This document shows, in pieces, positions 40,371 through 51,066 of a stretch of 64,000 nt of DNA; position 1 is the first letter of the stretch; every line of letters starts with the position of its first letter. The stretch comes from Leishmania donovani (Eukaryota; Euglenozoa; Kinetoplastea; Trypanosomatida; Trypanosomatidae). The stretch is taken from assembly GCF_000227135.1 (NCBI RefSeq), contig NC_018263.1, positions 425,601-489,600 of the forward strand, written 5' to 3'. The notes below the pieces were generated by a model, which saw only the letters and a program-made list of their open reading frames with translations, was not told the origin of the DNA and searched no databases. Both the position numbers and the translations under genes were made by a program.

Positions 40371-42125
40371 ATGAATGCGTTCCCTTTACAGCACAAAATG
40401 ATGCAGCGACTGAAGTTGCCCTACATTCATGTCGGCACGTGCGAGGTCATGAACCTCGCCAGCTCATACAACATGGACTCCTTCAGCGTTTTCAATGGCA
40501 AGAACAGGGGTTTGTACCAGTCGACGGCAGCGGCCGCTGCCCAACGCGCGGCGACGACCCCCACCGACGGCACCGCCGCGTGGTCGCTTTCGCAGTGCCA
40601 AGAGCCCTTCCTGGGGGAGATGGTGGCAGGTGGTCTGCTAGACAGCTACACGGGCCGAGAGGCATCTACGTTTGTGAGCAGCTACCTTGCCAAGGCACTG
40701 AGCATGCACACTGTGTTGCCAACGGAACTACGCATATTGCGCAAGGAAGACCCTTCTGATCCCCTCCTTGCTATCATGATGGCTGCCTTGGCCCGGAGAC
40801 GTGGTATGCACACGGAGTCGGGGAGTCTCGTGACGGAATGGGAGCTTCAGCAGTATGCCATCAGTGCTGACGCGGCTTTTTTCCGTGCGTGTAAAGCTGG
40901 TCGACGCCCGCCGTACCTCTCCTCGGCACAGGAAAAAAGAGGCAGAGATGCAGGCGCAGAGGATCCCCGTCCATCGCCGCTGCCGCCGGAGGAAAGTGGT
41001 TGTCGCGGTGTGTGGTTCTCGGCCACCGTGACCCCAACCTGGCTGGCGGAGCAGCAGCGGCAAGCGCTGACGGAACACAAGCAGCGGCTAGCCCCTTCTC
41101 CGCAGCGAATACTCGCGTGTGCAGAAGCGGCCGACGAGCGTGAAGTACGGGAGCTGCTGGCCCACACACCGTTTTGTCTCGATGTCGCTGTCGGTTGTGT
41201 GGGCAATTCACGTGCCTTCGGCGTTGCCCGAAACGCGCTGACTGGCGGTATGCAGAGTCGACTGGACGCATCACGAGAGCGAACGGTGCCGCTGAGCATC
41301 GACCACAGCCCGCTTCGCACCTCGGAGTACCGGCGTGTCGTGCAGGCAGGCGGCATAGTGGACTCGACCGTCGGGGACATGATTGACGGCAATCCGTACT
41401 ACAACGTCGCCAGGAGTTTCGGCCACTGGTCCATGAAGAAGGATGGACGCCGCTCGCCGGTGGAGCAGAAGATGATCGCTCTGCCCACGGTCAAGACGTG
41501 GCGCATGCTAGCCGGGGATGCCCTCGTGCTGTGCAACCATGCCGTCTTTGAGACTAGGCATCAGGATGACAGTAGCATGGATGAGCTGGCGAAGGTGGTG
41601 GGCCGAGGGCTCTCGCTTGATTTACCGCCGGAGGCGATCGCCGCCTCTCTCTGTGACTTTGCCGTTCGCTTCGGTGCCGAGCACTCCCTGCAGGTGATGG
41701 TGGCCGTGGCGGGGCCGGCAGCCGGCACCGCACCATGCGCGGCAAGCGGAGATGATTCTGGAATGTCAGTGCCCGAGTTCTCCGAGTGGGTGGACCCGGG
41801 GCCGCTCTACCTCGGTGCGTGCCAGCGGTTTCCTGAGCTGCGCCGAAGGCTGCAGCAGGACTGCGCCCGGTGTGAAATGACACTGGCCTCACTGATCCGC
41901 CGCCGTTGGGAGCGCGTGCGTGATCTGCTTCCGACTCGCCACTCCCTGTCGCTGCTGCCCTACTACGGAAAAGAGTGCGGCGCGTTGCAGCAAATTATGG
42001 AGGAGGAGGCCATTTTTTTTGAGCACGAAATCTTGCGCGACGTGACTGACGTGAATGACCCACGTCTCGATGCGGTGTTTCAAAAGCTGGCGAAGCGGCT
42101 ACAGCCGAGCGCGCCTGTTGCGTGA
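40371..42125 (+). CDS. PP2C-fold protein, probable pseudophosphatase
   Basis: A 584-residue protein that keeps the scaffold of a metal-dependent PP2C Ser/Thr phosphatase but has lost key active-site residues. The motif usually reading VFDGHGG appears as VFNGKNRG (residues 40-47), replacing the metal-binding Asp. The later motif usually reading LASDGLWD appears as LCNHAVFE (387-394), again losing the acidic ligand. Scaffold motifs remain: SIDHSPLRTSEYRRVVQAGG (about 309-328) and NVARSFGHWSMK (345-356). A Pro/Arg/Glu-rich insert lies at about 185-215. Catalysis is therefore unlikely and a regulatory or binding role is more plausible. The ATG at 40371 is the first in the frame. Confidence 0.78.
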   Translation: MNAFPLQHKMMQRLKLPYIHVGTCEVMNLASSYNMDSFSVFNGKNRGLYQSTAAAAAQRAATTPTDGTAAWSLSQCQEPFLGEMVAGGLLDSYTGREASTFVSSYLAKALSMHTVLPTELRILRKEDPSDPLLAIMMAALARRRGMHTESGSLVTEWELQQYAISADAAFFRACKAGRRPPYLSSAQEKRGRDAGAEDPRPSPLPPEESGCRGVWFSATVTPTWLAEQQRQALTEHKQRLAPSPQRILACAEAADEREVRELLAHTPFCLDVAVGCVGNSRAFGVARNALTGGMQSRLDASRERTVPLSIDHSPLRTSEYRRVVQAGGIVDSTVGDMIDGNPYYNVARSFGHWSMKKDGRRSPVEQKMIALPTVKTWRMLAGDALVLCNHAVFETRHQDDSSMDELAKVVGRGLSLDLPPEAIAASLCDFAVRFGAEHSLQVMVAVAGPAAGTAPCAASGDDSGMSVPEFSEWVDPGPLYLGACQRFPELRRRLQQDCARCEMTLASLIRRRWERVRDLLPTRHSLSLLPYYGKECGALQQIMEEEAIFFEHEILRDVTDVNDPRLDAVFQKLAKRLQPSAPVA

Positions 42126-42660
42126 TCTGAGCGTGCTGCTAGGTGCGCGCGCATGTGTTTGGCGCTGTGGGGGTGTTTTGTACGCGGTGCTGCGGTGTAA
42201 CGGGTGCAAAGGGTCACGCGACACAAACAACAGCGCGTTGCGGACATCCTCGAAGGAGCTCTTCTTTTTGTTTGTTGTTTGGAGGCGTGTGCGTGTGTGT
42301 GTGTGTGTGTACATGTGAAGACTTTTACTCAGTCTCGTCGGCCCTCGTTAACAGATGCAGGCACACACAAGAAAATGAACCAAAAAAAAGCAGGCAAAGG
42401 AGGGCGGTAGTGATACCACTGCACTGTCCTTTCTACTGAGGTACACATGGATGAATAGCAGTGCGCATCGGCCCGACATTATCGGCGAATATGCGCTCTT
42501 GGAGAGAGGTGCTTGTCTTGCCGCCACACAACAAGGTGCCCCCTCATCTTCATGGGCCCACCTTCATCTCTCTCCCACACACACTCCCTTTCTTTTCGAT
42601 GTGCGTAGCTGATGCGAAACAGAACAAGCACTAGTGCAGCACGCATGCGAAGGGCACAGA
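42126..42660 (+). other. Intergenic spacer
   Basis: Contains (TG)n at 42292-42311 and a CT-rich tract at about 42545-42598 ahead of the next gene. No gene supported. Confidence 0.5.
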
Positions 42661-44982
42661 ATGCGCTGCTCCTCCTCCACACCTACGGCTACTCCCACCG
42701 TAGCGAGAAGCTCCAACTTGCGGCATTACCGCGCGCTGCTGCAAGTCATGACCTACGCCAGCCAACGGGAGCAGACAGCAGAACAAGTGGTTCGCGACGC
42801 CATGGTGGGAGGCGTGGTGGTGCCCTTCACTGTAACGCACAACGCGAATGCACCTGCTGTGGCGATGAAAACTGGAGACTCACCCTGCATCACTCCCCTG
42901 GATGCGCCCGTAAGCGGTGACAGTTCGTCACGCGAGGAGGTGGGCATTATCACGCTTCTGATGCCGTCGTCAAAGTTTATCGGGACAGCAGCGTCGCTTC
43001 TTGCCGACGGCTTCTTCAGCTTCGCGCCGCTCTCCTCCACGGTAGACAAGTCGCGAAGCACCTCTTATCAGCATCGCTCCGAATGCCAGGTTCGCGACCT
43101 CTTCACCTTGATTATGCTTCTCTTTCCGGATTGCTTCATCGCCGAAACACTTCCACGCACACTTTTGGAGATGCGGGAAGCGGAGGGGTCAGTCTCGGAG
43201 ACGCAGTCGAGCAACCGCGCTGAGAGCGAGGTTCAGCACCCGAGTTCTGTTTCAAGGGTCAGCCCGCCCATTTCGCCCACGCCGCCCATCCTGCCGCGCG
43301 GCCGGTGCACTCCGTCGGCGCAACGCATCCAAATGAGCGTGACCGAGGGTCGGGGTATTGCGGTCGATGCAGAGTCAACGTCGAACAGCGTAGACGATGC
43401 AACAGTTGGCGGCCTCCAGGCTGCACCGCTGGAAGGGTCGCTAGGAGTACTCACACCTGCCAAGCTCGTCACCACTGACGCGGGTGCCACTGATGGGGAG
43501 AGGTTGGGAGTCAGCAGCGCGAGCGCCTCCATGACGGCAAACATGATGCCGCTGCCGATTGTGAGCGCGGTGCCGCTTTCGCTCGACGTGCTTGACGTGC
43601 TCCTGGAGTCTCGAAGGTCTTTGGCCGTTGTGCTGCTGTCCCTGATAAACGACGCGCTGCGCGAAGTGCAGTACCGACAGCTTGAGCAGTCTCACACATC
43701 GGCAACAGCGACTCGGTCGACGGCAGCTGCAAGACTCCCATCGTGTGAGGGTGGTGTGCTGCAGTTCTCTGCGGAGGTACTCCTGACAGCGAAGCTGCTG
43801 CTCATGTCCGTGATCTCGGCGTCTGCACTCTGGCGACAAAGATTCTCCAAGACAATGGAAAGCACTAAAGCGGTGCTTCAGGGAGCTGCGCTTCTGCCGT
43901 CGCCTCCGCCATCTCCGTTTCACGTTTTTAGTGAGCTGCTGGGCGAGGATGCCGAAGGCGCGACGCCGTTTTTAACCCTGCCGGTTGAACGGTGGAGCTG
44001 GGGCAAGGAGAAGGACGCACTTGGGCAGTGGTATGACCGGCTTCTTGATCGACTCCTGGCGGCCACAGACGGCGCCGGTGTGCGAGTAGATGCGTACTTG
44101 AAGAGCGCGAAGTCGACCGCAGTAAGTTGCGGGCGCAGCGTCTCGGCTTTTCCTGCTCTTCTCCTGCACCGGCCGTCCGACGGGCAACCGGCGGTGGAGA
44201 TGAGTCTTGCTTCTGTAGCGCGATTGAGTGGCTCTGTGCGGCTTCCCTCGCTACCTATTCAACAGGGTGAGCTGCACTTGCTACTTTGCCCGGGGGTGCC
44301 GGAAGGCAAGACTGGTCTGCTGCAGGCTCGCGGGCACGAGCTTCTGTTGGATGCAACGGCGTCGCCTACTGCGGACTTTTTTCAGGCATGCGTGTCCTCG
44401 GCGTTCACTGAGGCGCAACTGCAGCCGTCCGGTGATGCGGTGCCGCGGCTGTTTCGTCAGCGATTCACAGATCTCTCGTCAACTGAGCAGGGCATCGTTA
44501 CCGCTGCATTGTGTGATCCTGCGACGTTATCGGTAGTGTTGGAGAAGAATGCCGCTATGCTAGCGCGGCTCACGTTGTGGTGCCGCAACCGTTGGCCGCC
44601 GTCATTAGACGCCTCGACTATGCTGGCGAGTACAACGAGCCAGTCGGATGACGTAGTCAAGGAGAATGAAGGCCCCAAAGCGGCGCACTCGATCGGTGAT
44701 CAGGTGGAGCAGCACATCCTTTTTCAGCGTCCGTTCAGTGCTGCAGTGGGGCGGTATGTACGTGAGCTGGTGACTTTGAGGGGGCTGAGCAAGGATGTGC
44801 TCGAGGCGTGGATGCGGCACGTATGCACTGGTGCTGATGCTGCGACTGGTGCTGCCGTCGACGGCAGTATTCCGTCTCCGCATCGTGCCATGTTCTCAGC
44901 TTTGGTGAAGTTTGCGGTGCTGCATAATCGGTGGCGGCTCAATCCAGAGGTGGAGGCGCTGCAGAAAGAGTATGCCATGTAG
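42661..44982 (+). CDS. Possible CCR4-NOT complex subunit 11 (CNOT11-like)
   Basis: A 773-residue protein. The C-terminal part (about 600-773) resembles CNOT11: a segment like LSSTEQGIVTAALCDPATL, a repeat ending VLEKNAAMLARLTLW, then FSAAVGRYVRELVTLRGLSK with a downstream helix DVLEAWMRHVC and PSPHRAMFSALVKF. The N-terminal block (about 100-165: KFIGTAASLLADGFFSF, RDLFTLIMLLFPDCF) fits the first helical repeat of the family. If correct, it would act in mRNA deadenylation with NOT10. The middle is disordered (Ser/Pro/Thr-rich, 180-300). Similarity is by eye and weak, so unknown helical-repeat protein is the fallback. ATG 42661 is the first true ATG of the frame. Confidence 0.6.
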   Translation: MRCSSSTPTATPTVARSSNLRHYRALLQVMTYASQREQTAEQVVRDAMVGGVVVPFTVTHNANAPAVAMKTGDSPCITPLDAPVSGDSSSREEVGIITLLMPSSKFIGTAASLLADGFFSFAPLSSTVDKSRSTSYQHRSECQVRDLFTLIMLLFPDCFIAETLPRTLLEMREAEGSVSETQSSNRAESEVQHPSSVSRVSPPISPTPPILPRGRCTPSAQRIQMSVTEGRGIAVDAESTSNSVDDATVGGLQAAPLEGSLGVLTPAKLVTTDAGATDGERLGVSSASASMTANMMPLPIVSAVPLSLDVLDVLLESRRSLAVVLLSLINDALREVQYRQLEQSHTSATATRSTAAARLPSCEGGVLQFSAEVLLTAKLLLMSVISASALWRQRFSKTMESTKAVLQGAALLPSPPPSPFHVFSELLGEDAEGATPFLTLPVERWSWGKEKDALGQWYDRLLDRLLAATDGAGVRVDAYLKSAKSTAVSCGRSVSAFPALLLHRPSDGQPAVEMSLASVARLSGSVRLPSLPIQQGELHLLLCPGVPEGKTGLLQARGHELLLDATASPTADFFQACVSSAFTEAQLQPSGDAVPRLFRQRFTDLSSTEQGIVTAALCDPATLSVVLEKNAAMLARLTLWCRNRWPPSLDASTMLASTTSQSDDVVKENEGPKAAHSIGDQVEQHILFQRPFSAAVGRYVRELVTLRGLSKDVLEAWMRHVCTGADAATGAAVDGSIPSPHRAMFSALVKFAVLHNRWRLNPEVEALQKEYAM

Positions 44983-46734
44983 CCGGAAAGTGAAGTTTGG
45001 GCGCGTTGGTCGACAAAAACGAATCGCGGAGGCGGCGTCGCAGCTTCTCCTCTCGTCCGACGCAGCGCTACCGCACACGAGCATCCAGCATGCCGACAAC
45101 GTCCCTTTCTTCCAATGTTTTTGTGTGAAAAAGGGAGGAGGGGCTTCTCGTGGCAAACCGTTTCGGAATATCTGCCCTCCGATCCGTCTTCAAGCGCCTC
45201 TCAAGAGCACCCATAAAACCCACGTTCACCATCGACCTGGTGCGCTTCTCTCTCGCCGTAATGAGGCGCCTTCTTTTTTTTTTGTGTGTGTGTGTGCCCG
45301 GCCGGCGGGCTTGTGCTCGAGTGGAATGACACGCCGGACTTGTCTGTCGAGGTTCATACGCACGCATACATATATATATATATATCATGGGACGCAACGC
45401 ACATGCGCAGACTCTCGCAAAAGACGATTCAAAGCAGCTCTCTTTATACATACATATGTAGAGTTTTTTGTTGTTGATGGGTGCCGGTGCGCTCCTACGT
45501 GAGAGGAAGAGGGCGGACGCATACGCATGTGTATAGGTTGTTTCCTGCTTTCGAGGGTGGTGAATTTGTGCGCGTAAGCTTGGCTGCTTAATCCTTCTAC
45601 ATGCTTCTTACTGATGGCTCCCCTCAGGTCGGTTTCTCTCTTTGTGTGCGCGTGTGGATGCGTACGCTGCGCTGCAGGACATCGCCGCACCTCGGCGGTG
45701 AGTGTGTTGGTGTGTGTGTGTGCGTGCTGTCGCTAGATTGTTGAGATATATATATATATGTGTGATGTGCTTGTGTGTGCGCTCGGTTCCCTTCTCTCCC
45801 GTTCCTACAGCGTCTTTTTTTCTTCCAGCTTCATGTGCCGCCGGCGTCTTCTTACTTCGATGAGCGTCTGGACCATTCGGCCACTCATCGACGTTCGCTC
45901 CTCGTGCCACACCACACATGCCACCGCTTACTTGTGTGTGCTTTGTTTTTCCATCTTTGGTCTCGCTGTGTGGCATAACTTTTTCGATCTTTTGTTTCGT
46001 TTGCTGTGGTGGTGGTCCCGTATGCTGCTCCACGATGAGCGCGCACGTCAGCAGCGAAAGGAAACGAAGAAAAAGAAAACCGAAAACACAGTAACGACTA
46101 CTTTCCGACCTTGCCAATTGCCTGTCCTCTGATGCGCTTGCATCTTTCCAGGCGCGGGTAGGCTTTGTGCACACACACACACAGACAGACACACAGACAC
46201 ATCCGCCAGGCAGATCTACCAGCTTCAGAAGTTCCCCCACCAACATCCTACTTATGTCACGTTTAACGTCCACAAGACACGTGCAACTCGCGTGTCGCAG
46301 GCTAGGACACTTTCAGAAATTACTGCGATACGTAAAATACACCATGATGCGAATTATGGAGCATGACCAAAAGGGACACAGGAGTCTGCTGTTGCTTCTT
46401 GCAGCCAGCAGGCAGAGTTGGTGGCTTGGTTAGCAAACCATCACAAAGAAACAAACACCCTGCGTACTTTGCTGACTAGAGGGCGATGACACCGGAATAG
46501 CGGCTCCCTTTCTTGTCCCTCGCTCAACTGCCTTGCGCCGACAGGGCCATGGAGCGCACAGGGTGCCTTGAGTCGGCCCTTTTGTGCTCCACCTTCACCT
46601 ACTCTCTCTCTCTCTGCTTCAACTTCGTCTTCTCGTGCGGGTGTATATATCGACCCTCCCTGTTTCCGTCCCTCTCCTCCACCTCATCTTCTCACCTGTA
46701 ACCGATAGTGTTTTTTGTCAGATAAGATTCAAAC
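44983..46734 (+). other. 1.75 kb intergenic spacer
   Basis: Contains (AT)n tracts at 45370-45385 and 45745-45760, TG-rich runs near 45283-45297 and 45700-45722, and CA-rich sequence near 46170-46200. No gene supported. Pyrimidine-rich from about 46590 to 46697 before RPS9. Confidence 0.5.
46720..46721 (+). promoter_or_regulatory. Candidate spliced-leader acceptor AG for RPS9
   Basis: An AG following TTTTTTGTC, giving a 13-base 5'UTR. An earlier AG at 46707-46708 is an alternative, being the first after the pyrimidine tract at 46648-46697. Confidence 0.45.
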
Positions 46735-47307
46735 ATGCGCAACTACAACAACTTCAACCGCGTGTGGAAGGCGCCGCGTCGTCCGTTCGAGAAGGAGCGC
46801 CTCGACCGCGAGATGAAGCTGTGCGGCCAGTACGGTCTGCGCTGCAAGCGTGAGATCTGGCGTGTGAACATGACGCTGTCCAAGATGCGCCGCACGGCCC
46901 GTCTGCTGCTGACGCTGCCGGAGAACCACCCCCGCCGTCTGCTGGAGGGTTCCGCCATCATGCGCCGCTGCCACGAGTATGGCTTCCTCGACGAGGAGAA
47001 GGACAAGCTGGATTACGTGCTGTCGCTGACGGTGCCGGACATTCTCGAGCGCCGCCTGCAGACCATCGTCTTCAAGGCCGGTCTCGCCAAGTCCGTGCAC
47101 CACGCCCGCGTCCTGATTCAGCAGCGCCACATCGCCGTCGCCAAGCAGATTGTGACGATCCCGTCCTTCATCGTGCGCGTGAGCAGTGAGCGCCACATCG
47201 CCTTCGCTGATGCTTCGCCGTTCGGCAACGGCCGACCTGGCCGCGTCAAGCGCGTGCGCGCGAAGGCCGCCAAGCGCCACGCCGGCGGCGGCGATGACGA
47301 CGAGTAA
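46735..47307 (+). CDS. RPS9: 40S ribosomal protein S9 (uS4)
   Basis: Structural protein of the small cytosolic ribosomal subunit, involved in decoding-site accuracy and early subunit assembly. The 190-residue length is typical of eukaryotic S9. It begins [20 protein letters not shown] and contains the conserved helical block [17 protein letters not shown]. The S4 RNA-binding domain at about residues 104-170 includes [20 protein letters not shown] and [13 protein letters not shown]. The C-terminal tail is basic and ends in an acidic cluster (GGGDDDE). Codon use is strongly GC-ending, as expected for a highly expressed gene. The aldolase gene follows directly downstream. Confidence 0.96.
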   Translation: MRNYNNFNRVWKAPRRPFEKERLDREMKLCGQYGLRCKREIWRVNMTLSKMRRTARLLLTLPENHPRRLLEGSAIMRRCHEYGFLDEEKDKLDYVLSLTVPDILERRLQTIVFKAGLAKSVHHARVLIQQRHIAVAKQIVTIPSFIVRVSSERHIAFADASPFGNGRPGRVKRVRAKAAKRHAGGGDDDE

Positions 47308-48243
47308 GATGGAAGAAGCACGCCCTTGTGCCGCACCGGCGTGGGGACGCATTGTGCAGGCTGAAGGCGTTTGCCTCTCATACGATCGGCGCTTCGAGTA
47401 CCTTTGGGCTCCCTGCGTCGCACGTGTAGAGAGCGGCCCGACCCCCCCCCCTCGCGTCCGTCTTGTACGCGGCACTGACTGGGCACGTATACGACGTTGT
47501 GAAAACGCCCCGATCGTTTCGTTTTGCTTTTTTTTTTGCTTTCCTCTATGATCATCATTTCACCGCCCAAATCCCTACACAAAGCATGCGCATCCACGCA
47601 TCCACCATGGCAGGAGTTGTCGCTGGGGGTTTTCTCAGCGAGGACGTCATCTCCGTATTTGCCCGTACCGTCTCGCGTTTCTTTCGTCCGAGTTCTCGGA
47701 CGGCGCGAATCTGCCTCCACGTGCCACTGACTATCCGCCGCTAAGTTTGCTTGTGTGGTTGACTTTCAACAGCGAGCGGCGACAGTTGGTGTGGCAGGCG
47801 CGGCGGAAAAGCAGACGCGGATATCAACACTATGGATGCTGAGTCGTTGCCAGCTCCATGGGCGGCAGCATTACGTTTCGCAGCTTGCCATCCAGAAGAG
47901 CGTCCCTCCCCCAACCAGGTATCGCGCTGTAAATGTGTGTATGCTCCGCGCGACCTCAGAGGACTGTAGCGCGAGCGGCCCTATCACCCACCGCACATGG
48001 GCTGCTCTGCGCCTCTGCGTTCTATGTGCGTTTCCACTCTCCGCTTCACTGCATCACCGACACGCCCCTCACCCCCTTCCCTCACACACACAAACACACA
48101 CCACGGCAACGTCCTACACAATGCGCGCCTCCCGCGCGACTCCACAGTAAACTAGGTTTCTCAAGCTCGAAGTCAATCCACCACTATCTCATACTATACA
48201 CACCCCATATCCTCTACCCCTTTGACCATTCAAAACATCCGCC
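47308..48243 (+). other. Spacer between RPS9 and aldolase
   Basis: T9 run near 47529-47537, C10 run near 47443-47452 and a pyrimidine-rich tract at about 48025-48085. No gene supported; a 93-residue Ser/Arg-rich frame at 47463-47744 lacks recognisable features. Confidence 0.5.
48146..48147 (+). promoter_or_regulatory. Candidate spliced-leader acceptor AG for aldolase
   Basis: First AG after the pyrimidine-rich tract at about 48025-48085; it would give a 5'UTR of 96 bases. Confidence 0.45.
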
Positions 48244-49359
48244 ATGTCGCGTGTAACGATCTTTCAGAGCCAGCTGCCGGCGTGCAACCGCCTCAAGACG
48301 CCGTACGAGTCGGAGCTGATTGCGACGGTCAAGAAGCTGACGACACCGGGCAAGGGCCTCCTGGCGGCGGATGAGTCGATCGGCTCGTGCACGAAGCGGT
48401 TCGAGCCGATTGGGCTGAGCAACACGGAGGAGCACCGCCGGCAGTACCGCGCGCTGATGCTGGAGGCGGAGGGCTTCGAGCAGTACATCAGCGGCGTCAT
48501 CCTGCACGAAGAGACGGTTGGCCAGAAAGCGAGCAACGGGCAGACGTTCCCAGAGTACCTGACGGCGCGCGGTGTTGTGCCTGGGATCAAGACGGACATG
48601 GGACTGTGTCCGCTGCTCGAGGGCGCAGAAGGGGAACAGATGACGGAGGGCCTGGACGGCTACGTGAAGCGCGCGTCTGCCTACTACAAGAAGGGATGCC
48701 GCTTCTGCAAGTGGCGCAACGTGTACAAGATCCAAAACGGAACGGTGTCGGAGTCCGCAGTGCGCTTCAACGCGGAGACGCTCGCGCGCTACGCGATCCT
48801 GTCGCAGATAAGCGGGCTTGTGCCGATCGTGGAACCGGAAGTGATGATCGACGGCAAGCACGATATCGACACCTGCCAGCGCGTGTCAGAGCACGTGTGG
48901 CGCGAGGTGGTGGCGGCGCTGCAGCGCCACGGCGTTATTTGGGAGGGTTGCCTGCTGAAGCCGAACATGGTGGTTCCCGGCGCCGAGTCCGGCCAGACGG
49001 CGGCACCGGCACAGGTGGCGCACTACACGGTGATGACGCTTGCGCGCACGATGCCGGCGATGCTACCTGGCGTGATGTTCCTGTCCGGTGGGCTGAGCGA
49101 GGTCCAGGCGAGCGAGTACCTGAACGCGATTAACAACAGCCCGCTGCCACGGCCGTATTTCCTGAGTTTCTCGTACGCGCGCGCGCTTCAATCTTCTGCG
49201 TTGAAGGCGTGGGGTGGAAAGGACTCCGGCGTCGCTGCCGGACGCCGCGCTTTCTTGCACCGCGCGCGCATGAACTCGATGGCGCAGCTTGGCAAGTACA
49301 AGCGCGCCGACGACGACGCCTCCTCCTCGTCCCTGTACGTCAAAGGCAACACCTATTAA
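48244..49359 (+). CDS. ALD: Fructose-1,6-bisphosphate aldolase, class I, glycosomal
   Basis: Cleaves fructose-1,6-bisphosphate to dihydroxyacetone phosphate and glyceraldehyde-3-phosphate in glycolysis, which trypanosomatids carry out in glycosomes. The 371-residue protein starts [11 protein letters not shown]; residues 3-11 form a PTS2 peroxisomal targeting signal (R-V-x5-Q-L). The class I active site is intact: D43 in AADES, K116 in GIKTDMG, K156 in CKWRNV and the Schiff-base lysine K239 in CLLKPNMV. The phosphate-binding FLSGGLSE and SFSYARALQ segments follow, and the C-terminal Tyr (KGNTY) needed for full activity in this class is present. The roughly 10-residue offset from the rabbit enzyme reflects the N-terminal targeting extension. 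Confidence 0.97.
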   Translation: MSRVTIFQSQLPACNRLKTPYESELIATVKKLTTPGKGLLAADESIGSCTKRFEPIGLSNTEEHRRQYRALMLEAEGFEQYISGVILHEETVGQKASNGQTFPEYLTARGVVPGIKTDMGLCPLLEGAEGEQMTEGLDGYVKRASAYYKKGCRFCKWRNVYKIQNGTVSESAVRFNAETLARYAILSQISGLVPIVEPEVMIDGKHDIDTCQRVSEHVWREVVAALQRHGVIWEGCLLKPNMVVPGAESGQTAAPAQVAHYTVMTLARTMPAMLPGVMFLSGGLSEVQASEYLNAINNSPLPRPYFLSFSYARALQSSALKAWGGKDSGVAAGRRAFLHRARMNSMAQLGKYKRADDDASSSSLYVKGNTY

Positions 49360-49829
49360 AACCCTTTTGCGCGTCATGGTCGAGATGACTGGCATGGCTG
49401 CGCGTCTCTCTTGTGTGAATCGAGGGCATTGAAAAGAGGGGTCTCTCGTTTCCTTTTTCCCTTGCAAGCGCATCCCATGCAGTGCCATTTTCGTGTTGAC
49501 GGAGGCTCTCTCAGGCGGCTGCCGCGACTTTCGAGTACGGATGTAAAGGGCTCAAACGTGCCTCTCCTCATCTCACGCAATGACGACAGCCTGTCGGCTA
49601 TCGACTGAGTGGGAGGATGCGGGCGCGCGCGCCGTAACTTCTCTTTATCTTTGTGGGCATTCCAAAGTACGCTGCACGATTGCCATGGAGAGCGTAGTGC
49701 CCTACTCGGCATTCATCTCGCCATTCTCCTGCCCTCCCTCCCTTCACAAACATGAAAAGAGAAGTAATGCGTATGCAACAGAAGCTAAGCGCACAACGTG
49801 TATGAAAGACTCGTGTCCCGCATGCATGC

Positions 49830-49860
<31 letters not shown>

Positions 49861-50384
49861 TACGCACATGGGGACGCACTGATCGCTCCTGACATGGGTG
49901 ACGAGGCACTTCATCTGCACACTACTGAGTAGGTTGCATCGTCTCCTGTCAAGCAGCATCTATGGAGATATTATCTCTCCCGTCCCTCCGTGCATACACA
50001 TACACATCTATCTATATCGACATCTACATATATATATATATATTTGCGCGTTACTGGTGGCATCGCTGCGTGTGCACAGGGCCTCTTTGCTGGTTCTCCT
50101 TTTTTTCTTTTCCCTTCTTCCTTTTCTTTTTTTTCTACAGTTCATTGTGGCGATGTATCCCGTCGTACATCCAGGCAGGCACGCGCGTGCACACACGCAC
50201 ATGCACACACAAGGAAAAGAAAAGAAACGAAGTTGGGCTTTTCGTCCATCTATTTGAGTGTGTACCCTCAAAAGCAAAAAAACGAAACACAACAACAAAG
50301 GAACTGAAGAAAGAAAGAAGGAAAGAAGAGAGTTGCTGGAAGAATGATGCTTCGACAATATTAAAAAAAAAAGAACATTCTGTT
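49360..50384 (+). other. Spacer after aldolase with AT-tracts
   Basis: Contains the longest (AT)n tract of the window (49829-49852) and another at 50027-50043. Homopurine/homopyrimidine stretches follow (T8 runs near 50100-50140, A10 near 50363-50372). No gene supported. The last 373 bases are repeated after the gap. Confidence 0.55.
50012..50384 (+). repeat. 373-base exact duplicate flanking a gap, left copy
   Basis: By position-by-position checks at both ends and at internal landmarks, this matches 50484-50856. The two copies are separated only by 99 N, so this is best explained as overlapping contig ends that were not merged. Confidence 0.88.
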
Positions 50385-50483
50385 NNNNNNNNNNNNNNNN
50401 NNNNNNNNNNNNNNNNNNNNNNNNNNNNNNNNNNNNNNNNNNNNNNNNNNNNNNNNNNNNNNNNNNNNNNNNNNNNNNNNNNN
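50385..50483. other. 99-N assembly gap (false gap)
   Basis: Flanked by the 373-base duplicate; the true gap is probably an overlap. Confidence 0.9.
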
Positions 50484-50856
50484 CTATATCGACATCTACA
50501 TATATATATATATATTTGCGCGTTACTGGTGGCATCGCTGCGTGTGCACAGGGCCTCTTTGCTGGTTCTCCTTTTTTTCTTTTCCCTTCTTCCTTTTCTT
50601 TTTTTTCTACAGTTCATTGTGGCGATGTATCCCGTCGTACATCCAGGCAGGCACGCGCGTGCACACACGCACATGCACACACAAGGAAAAGAAAAGAAAC
50701 GAAGTTGGGCTTTTCGTCCATCTATTTGAGTGTGTACCCTCAAAAGCAAAAAAACGAAACACAACAACAAAGGAACTGAAGAAAGAAAGAAGGAAAGAAG
50801 AGAGTTGCTGGAAGAATGATGCTTCGACAATATTAAAAAAAAAAGAACATTCTGTT
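50484..50856 (+). repeat. 373-base exact duplicate flanking a gap, right copy
   Basis: Same sequence as 50012-50384, continuing into unique sequence at 50857. Confidence 0.88.
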
Positions 50857-51066
50857 TTGCGTGTGTGTGTGTGCGTTCTCGAACATTATACCACGAACAG
50901 CTCAACAAGTGTACGCATAATGAACTGCAGCTCGTCTAGCTCTCTTGCACCATGCTTGAATCCACGCCGTCCGGAACGAGCCGTCCGGCCCGGAAATGAA
51001 GCCGTGCATCTAGCCGACCTCTTTATGTGATTCCTCGTCCCTTCTTCGCACACACGCTGCGCCATC

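Noticed and set aside
47463..47744. 93-codon frame between RPS9 and aldolase
   Set aside because: Phe/Ser/Arg-rich, spans T-runs of the RPS9 3'UTR and has no recognisable feature.
50012..50856. Tandem duplication as a biological event
   Set aside because: Exact identity and a 99-N separator indicate an assembly overlap rather than a genomic duplication.
50135..50908. Long frames crossing N runs at 50 kb and similar at 51-53 kb
   Set aside because: Depend on N translated as X and on a duplicated contig end; not real.
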